Source: Thiotrichaceae bacterium (lineage in GTDB: Bacteria; Pseudomonadota; Gammaproteobacteria; Thiotrichales; Thiotrichaceae). From it: DNA of 9,181 bases. The position numbers were made by a program, and so were the translations under genes. This document shows positions 5,358 to 9,181 of the stretch, one piece after another. Below the pieces are notes generated by a model. The model was not told the origin of the DNA. It saw only the letters and a program-made list of their open reading frames with translations, and did not search any database. The stretch's first letter is position 1. Each line of letters starts with the position of its first letter. The stretch is taken from the NCBI GenBank assembly GCA_027008665.1, contig JALVEA010000308.1, positions 1 through 9,181 of the forward strand, in the 5' to 3' direction.

Positions 5358-5996
5358 TTAGGCATAAAGCAATGGCGCACCTAAGCGATCATGAATCTCA
5401 TTGCTGACTGTATTTGAAATATTTAATTCTTTCGCCAACCTATCTAAGTAACGAACCTCTGCTTCATCATCAAGATCAATTGCCAATAAAGACATTAAAT
5501 AGACCTGCTGTTCCATGCCTTCTGGCACACTGTCAATTAACTCCTCAAAGGCAAGAGGAGCTTCTACTTCTTTACGCACCATCTCTGCATCTTCTTTTGA
5601 GGCTTCCTTAAATTGAGCTAAGATTTTATCCTGTTCAGCCTCATCAATTTTACCATCCGCTTTTGCCGCACTTACCATGGCACGTAATAAAATTTCTGCT
5701 TGCCGATCTTGCTCCGCTGTTGGTTTAGGATCTTTTCCCTGAATAGCATCATTAAACATACTGGCGAAGTCATTGTTGTTTCTCATTACCAAGGCTGAAC
5801 CTTGTTGTATATTCCCCTCACCCAAAGAACCTAATAAGCCTCCTAAACCGCCCTTATTTGATCCTCCATTAAGCAGGCCTCCAAGACCATCTAGCAAACT
5901 ACCGTGACTAGATGAACCGCTTCTCATCATTTTTCCAACACCTTTTGCTACTAAAATACCTATTGTAACTTTGCCTAATGTTCCTAACATACTCAT
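5358..5996 (-). CDS. DUF533 / TerB-like protein (YebE family)
   Basis: A 212-aa protein similar to E. coli YebE, an inner-membrane-associated protein of unknown function. The N-terminus (about residues 5-25) is hydrophobic with glycines. It is followed by a Gly/Leu/Asn-rich linker with repeated GGLL units (about 31-60) and then an all-helical TerB-like domain from about 97. Within it, AAKADGKIDEAE (110-121) and AIDLDDEAE (172-180) are the paired acidic motifs typical of TerB-type domains and may bind metal. The length is close to the usual one. ATG 5996 has AAAGGGA upstream; a second ATG two codons later is possible. A small hairpin, ATGCC-GTTA-GGCAT (5352-5365), spans the stop codon but has no T-run. 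Confidence 0.85.
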   Translation of the reverse strand: MSMLGTLGKVTIGILVAKGVGKMMRSGSSSHGSLLDGLGGLLNGGSNKGGLGGLLGSLGEGNIQQGSALVMRNNNDFASMFNDAIQGKDPKPTAEQDRQAEILLRAMVSAAKADGKIDEAEQDKILAQFKEASKEDAEMVRKEVEAPLAFEELIDSVPEGMEQQVYLMSLLAIDLDDEAEVRYLDRLAKELNISNTVSNEIHDRLGAPLLYA

Positions 5997-6243
5997 TTTA
6001 ACTTTCCCTTTAATAATAGTCTTAGTTTGTTATTAATGATAATAGTAGTAGTTTAGAAAAATTACTGTCTTTTCATGCGATTAATGTGATTAAATTTTGC
6101 CTACTTAGAGATAAGCAAAGAGAATTCAATATAAATAAATGCTTATTGACAACAAAAAAGATCTTAAAAATAGCGCTAATACGCCATAAATCACCTGAAA
6201 GAGACTGCAAAATAAAACTATCTATTCTTCTTTAAAAAGCGCA
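5997..6243. other. intergenic spacer between truA and the DUF533 gene
   Basis: This is a very AT-rich spacer of 247 bp. It should contain the end of the truA transcript and the promoter of the DUF533 gene. I see no convincing -35/-10 pair on the minus strand and no strong terminator. The palindrome TAGCGCTA (6171-6178), followed on the minus strand by TTTTT, is only a weak terminator candidate. Confidence 0.4.
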
Positions 6244-7026
6244 TTAAACTAAAAATTCAGGTCGTTCATTTTTTTTAGGAAGCTGATATTTCTCAGGATA
6301 ACTAACACTCACAAAATAAAGCCCATAAGCCGAGGCCGTTATACCTGCTTGAGTGCGGTCTTTTATTTGCAATAACTCTGCAAACCATTCAGGTGGCTTA
6401 ATCCCCATTCCTACATCAAACAAGCTACCCACAATATTCCGCACCATATGATATAAAAAAGCATTGGCGCAAATATCAATGTAAATATAATCCCCTTTAC
6501 GTTTAACAATAATTTCCTTTATTTCCCGTTTTGCATGACTTGCCTGACATCCTGAAGCACGAAAACTAGAAAAATCCCTTTCTCCTATCAAATAATTGGC
6601 AGCTTGCTGCATTACTTCTTCATTCAACAAGGGACGAAACCATGTAACGCACTGGTGCAACAAACAAGGACGTATTTTTTGATTAAGAATGATATAACGA
6701 TAACGCCTATCTAAAGCTGAAAAACGGGCATGAAAATCATCAGAAACCGTTTTAATCCATTGAAAAGAAATGCTCGCAGGAAGATTGCTATTACCTCCTA
6801 AAAGCCACGCTTTTTCAGTGCGTACAGCATCAGACTCGAAATGTATAACCTGCCCTATTCCATGCACACCACTGTCTGTTCGCCCCGCACAAACAACCTC
6901 AATGCTATGATTTGCTATTTTTGATAATGCTATTTCAACTTCTTGTTGGACCGATGGCGCATGGGATAACTTTTGCCAACCACAATAAGGTCTTCCATCA
7001 TATTCCACACAAAGAGCATATTTCAT
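6244..7026 (-). CDS. truA: tRNA pseudouridine synthase A
   Basis: TruA converts uridines 38-40 in the anticodon stem-loop of many tRNAs to pseudouridine. The 260-aa length fits the family (E. coli about 270). Signatures in order: VEYDGRPYCGWQ near the N-terminus; the catalytic motif AGRTDSGVHG with the nucleophilic Asp at residue 51; FHARFSALDRRYRYII (about 98-113); DFSSFRASGC; and NAFLYHMVRNIVGSL (about 188-202). ATG 7026 is preferred; an in-frame GTG six codons upstream (7044) is also possible, and neither has a clear ribosome site. In many gammaproteobacteria truA follows fimV. Here the upstream gene is a different secreted alanine/proline-rich protein, 99 bp away on the same strand. Confidence 0.95.
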   Translation of the reverse strand: MKYALCVEYDGRPYCGWQKLSHAPSVQQEVEIALSKIANHSIEVVCAGRTDSGVHGIGQVIHFESDAVRTEKAWLLGGNSNLPASISFQWIKTVSDDFHARFSALDRRYRYIILNQKIRPCLLHQCVTWFRPLLNEEVMQQAANYLIGERDFSSFRASGCQASHAKREIKEIIVKRKGDYIYIDICANAFLYHMVRNIVGSLFDVGMGIKPPEWFAELLQIKDRTQAGITASAYGLYFVSVSYPEKYQLPKKNERPEFLV

Positions 7027-7125
7027 AGTATTTAAATTAAGCACTTATCATATTAAGAAAACACAGGATTTATCGTCTCATACAAACCCTGCATTTCTCG
7101 CCTCAACACAGGAGACTTTCTTAAG

Positions 7126-7770
7126 TTATGATAATCCTAATTTTTCTGCAATTTTCTTTAGCTCTTCCGCTTTTTTTACATTACTTTCAGCCCATGTATG
7201 CACAAGAATAGCAAGTTCATGCGCTTGTTTCTTCTCTGCATCACCTTTTGCGATTAATTCATCTGCCTTTTTCAACATCTCATCTGATTTGGCAAAACCA
7301 AACCCTGCCTCTGTTGCTTTAGTCTGCATTTCTTTGGCAGATTTTATTGCATCTTCAGGTGTCATTTTTAGTAATGGAGAAGGTGTAGCTGTCGTCGCTG
7401 TCACTGTTGTTGACGAAGTTGTTGCTTTGTCAGAATCTGATGATGAGGAAGCAATAGCAGCACCTGCTAAACCACCAAGAACCGCTCCCCCAACACCTGC
7501 TGCTACCATACCACCTACACCTGACCCTCCTCTAGGGGCTGGATCAGCTGCCGCAGGGGCTGAAGCTGTTGGGGCTGGGGCCGCTGGAGTTGGAGCTGCT
7601 GGAGCTGGGGCTGGAGTTGTCGCCGCAGGAGCAGGCGCTGATTTAGATTTAGATAAGCGCGATGATTTTTTTGAATCACCTTTGCCTTTACTACTTTTAG
7701 CAAAAGTTTGTAAGCTTGTAGTCGCAATTGCAATAGTCAGAGCACTGACAAAAAGAGTTTTTATTATCAT
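7126..7770 (-). CDS. secreted Pro/Ala-rich glycine-zipper protein with helical C-terminus
   Basis: A 214-aa exported protein. Residues 1-24 form a classical signal peptide with probable cleavage after QTFA. A Lys/Ser-rich segment (25-44) and a Pro/Ala-rich linker (45-79) follow. Then comes a glycine-zipper hydrophobic stretch, GVGGMVAAGVGGAVLGGLAG (84-103), of the type that inserts in or packs against membranes. A Ser/Thr-rich spacer leads to a helical C-terminal domain (about 133-214) with KKADELIAKGDAEKKQAHEL. The spacing of Lys/Ala and GD resembles SoxXA-binding (SoxK-like) proteins, but the match is weak. The likely location is the periplasm or outer membrane. Upstream AAGGAA is 11 bp from the ATG, slightly far. 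The compositional bias creates long open frames on the opposite strand that are not genes. Confidence 0.7.
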   Translation of the reverse strand: MIIKTLFVSALTIAIATTSLQTFAKSSKGKGDSKKSSRLSKSKSAPAPAATTPAPAPAAPTPAAPAPTASAPAAADPAPRGGSGVGGMVAAGVGGAVLGGLAGAAIASSSSDSDKATTSSTTVTATTATPSPLLKMTPEDAIKSAKEMQTKATEAGFGFAKSDEMLKKADELIAKGDAEKKQAHELAILVHTWAESNVKKAEELKKIAEKLGLS

Positions 7771-8155
7771 AATGATAGTATTTCCTTGTTTTCTATTAGA
7801 GTGGTTTAAAAATGAAGATGTAATCCCCTATTTTTTAGAGTGTATTTCTATAACGAGCACCTTGCTCTCTCTCAAAAATACTAGTAATCAACTGATATTT
7901 AGACTGGTCTGTATCCGTCAAATATAAATCAACTAAATACAACATGGGGATAATAAATTTAGCATTCAAGTACTATTTTTAACGCTATTTTCAATAGATG
8001 ATTCTAGCCACTTACAATGAAGACCAATAATGTTTGGCACGCTTATTGCTTAACCCTAAATTTTCAGCTTATCAAAAATATCCTGTTTATAACGGATTTT
8101 CTTCAGTTGTAGTATAATCCTTCTTATCTTCTTAAATTAAAACGGGGTTTTTTAG
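7771..8155. other. divergent intergenic region, 385 bp
   Basis: AT-rich and without a credible gene, this region must hold the promoters of both flanking genes. On the minus strand, TTGACG (7921-7916) could be a -35 for the secreted protein gene, with only a poor -10 near 7899-7894. On the plus strand TATAAT is at 8113-8118. I see no RNA gene or riboswitch structure that I can support. Confidence 0.45.
8113..8118 (+). promoter_or_regulatory. possible -10 box of zipA
   Basis: A perfect TATAAT lies 37 bp before the zipA start codon. The expected -35 region (about 8090-8095) does not match consensus, so the promoter may be weak or activator-dependent. Confidence 0.35.
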
Positions 8156-8809
8156 GTGAATTTAGTCAGTATACTTATAACGTTAGCAGGTATTATTGCG
8201 ATTCTTGCTCTGTATGTCATTGGCAAACTATCACAACAAAAAGAACCAAAAGATAAAATTATTATTATCCCCAAAATACACGACAGCGAAGGACGTTTAA
8301 TGAGTTCTGTGTTAGGTGATTTTTCCGCTGCTGATGGCTCTACCCCTCCACCGATTGAACCTTATAATGAAACTGACAACCAAGCCAATCAAACAAGGGA
8401 GATTACAGAAGAGCGACAAATCGTCTTATTTATAGCCGCCTTAGATCATTCAGGTATTGATGGAAGTAAGATTCCAAGCGTATTAGAAAAGCATAATTTA
8501 CAATTTGGTGAAATGGATATTTATCATTATTTAATGGATACGGATCAACAAAAAGCCGCTAGTATCTTTCGTGTTGCTAATGGCGTAAAACCTTGGACGC
8601 TTGTACCTGATGAGATAATAAATACAACAACACCAGGGTTATCTATTATTTTACAACTCCCTTCTATTGCCAATGATCACGCTGCTATGGAATTATTTAT
8701 TAGCCATGCCGAAGGAATTGCGATTGACCTAGGCGCTCAACTTAAAAATGCACAACAAGAAAACTTCTCTGCTGCGGATAAAGAAGAATTGCTTTTATCC
8801 GTTAGCTAA
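8156..8809 (+). CDS. zipA: cell division protein ZipA
   Basis: ZipA tethers FtsZ to the inner membrane at the division site and recruits later division proteins. The 217-aa protein has one N-terminal membrane helix (residues 4-23, MNLVSILITLAG onward), short outside and with the bulk in the cytoplasm. A brief Pro-containing linker (about 60-80) is followed by the ZipA FtsZ-binding domain (about 87-212). Recognisable parts are LQFGEMDIYHY (115-125), SIFRVANGVKPWTL (136-149), and TTPGLSIILQLP (158-169), the family's typical FGEMDIFH, FSVAN and TPGL-LFMQLP blocks. It is short compared with E. coli ZipA (about 328 aa) because the linker is reduced. GTG 8156 is used because it places the helix right at the N-terminus as in the family. 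The usual neighbours smc and ligA are absent; the downstream gene is convergent. Confidence 0.88.
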   Translation: MNLVSILITLAGIIAILALYVIGKLSQQKEPKDKIIIIPKIHDSEGRLMSSVLGDFSAADGSTPPPIEPYNETDNQANQTREITEERQIVLFIAALDHSGIDGSKIPSVLEKHNLQFGEMDIYHYLMDTDQQKAASIFRVANGVKPWTLVPDEIINTTTPGLSIILQLPSIANDHAAMELFISHAEGIAIDLGAQLKNAQQENFSAADKEELLLSVS

Positions 8810-8811
8810 TA

Positions 8812-9181
8812 TTATTTAAGCCATCCGATTTCCTTTGCTGTTGTTTCCCCAACTAAACAATCCTTCAAAGCGTTAGGAACGACAACAATATCAACTGTAT
8901 AAGGAATACGCCCCGCCATAATTTCACATTGGGTTTGTTTTTGCTCTTTACCCAATGCAGGATTAGCATAACCTTCTGGGAAATAAGGTTGCAATGTAAC
9001 AGGATCATATTTATCAGTCGCCCCTAAAGTATGGAGCATTTCATGGGCAATAATTACATTATTCCTTTGCATTAATTGCTCATTGGCAGAGTTTTTTATC
9101 AATGCCATTCTGCCCTTTTCTAAGCCAACGGATATTTGAGACTCTTCCGTTTCCGTTGCGTAATATTCAATAAATAAACGA
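8812..9181 (-). CDS. zinc metalloprotease-like protein, partial (5' end outside window)
   Basis: The frame is open from its TAA stop (8812-8814) to the window edge, so the N-terminus lies beyond 9181. The ATG at 9108 is internal: 24 more in-frame codons precede it (LFIEYYATETEESQ...). The motif HEMLHTLGATD fits HExxHxxGxxD: two histidine zinc ligands, the catalytic Glu, and Asp as a possible third ligand, as in a minority of metzincin-type enzymes. CEIMAGRIP about 40 residues later could supply the Met-turn. No specific family is recognised, and signal peptide or membrane parts cannot be judged. The stop codon is two bases from the zipA stop, and no terminator fits between them, so the two transcripts must overlap. 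Confidence 0.7.
   Translation of the reverse strand, partial: RLFIEYYATETEESQISVGLEKGRMALIKNSANEQLMQRNNVIIAHEMLHTLGATDKYDPVTLQPYFPEGYANPALGKEQKQTQCEIMAGRIPYTVDIVVVPNALKDCLVGETTAKEIGWLK

Noticed and set aside
6146..6151. Plus-strand TTGACA as a promoter
   Set aside because: No matching -10 box at proper spacing and no plus-strand gene downstream; it would only run antisense to truA.
7289..7927. Long open frame (212 codons) on the plus strand
   Set aside because: It is antisense to the secreted Pro/Ala-rich protein gene and its sequence is Ala/Gly/Pro repeats produced by that composition. The minus-strand gene has a signal peptide and sensible domains.

Overview
The window is AT-rich chromosomal DNA, most likely from a gammaproteobacterium. 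The best taxonomic clue is a short but recognisable ZipA (a division protein known mainly from gammaproteobacteria), alongside truA and a YebE/DUF533 gene. One periplasmic protein has a C-terminus that loosely resembles SoxXA-binding (SoxK-like) proteins, which would fit a sulfur-oxidising relative, but that resemblance is weak.

Left part (1-4463), accessory in character. After a hairpin and one unrecognised small ORF comes a brnT-brnA type II toxin-antitoxin pair (445-962). It has a near-consensus promoter, a palindrome over the -10/start region, an apparently leaderless toxin and a well-primed antitoxin. Directly after the antitoxin stop codon, on the other strand, lies the 3' end of a group II intron (963-1330). 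Domain VI with its bulged branch-point A, domain V and a decayed reverse transcriptase/maturase C-terminus are visible. The intron remnant breaks exactly where two perfect 60-bp tandem repeats (1331-1450), each holding a stem-loop, begin. Next is a two-gene operon of paralogous GTPases (1555-4417). The first has two N-terminal membrane helices; both have a DUF697-like hydrophobic C-terminal region. The second gene starts 65 bp inside the first, from a strong Shine-Dalgarno sequence. Two related hairpins, at 12-36 and 4442-4462, bracket this whole block.

Middle part (4464-7770), all minus strand: a DUF4202 protein, a DUF533/TerB-like protein, tRNA pseudouridine synthase TruA, and a secreted Pro/Ala-rich, glycine-zipper protein. 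These look like ordinary chromosomal genes.

Right part (7771-9181): a gene-poor 385-bp divergent spacer, then zipA on the plus strand. It converges with only two bases between stop codons on a partial zinc metalloprotease gene (HExxHxxGxxD) that runs off the window edge.

The candidates for an under-described system are the overlapping membrane GTPase pair, and the mobile debris (intron tail, 60-bp repeats, hairpins) between it and the toxin-antitoxin locus.
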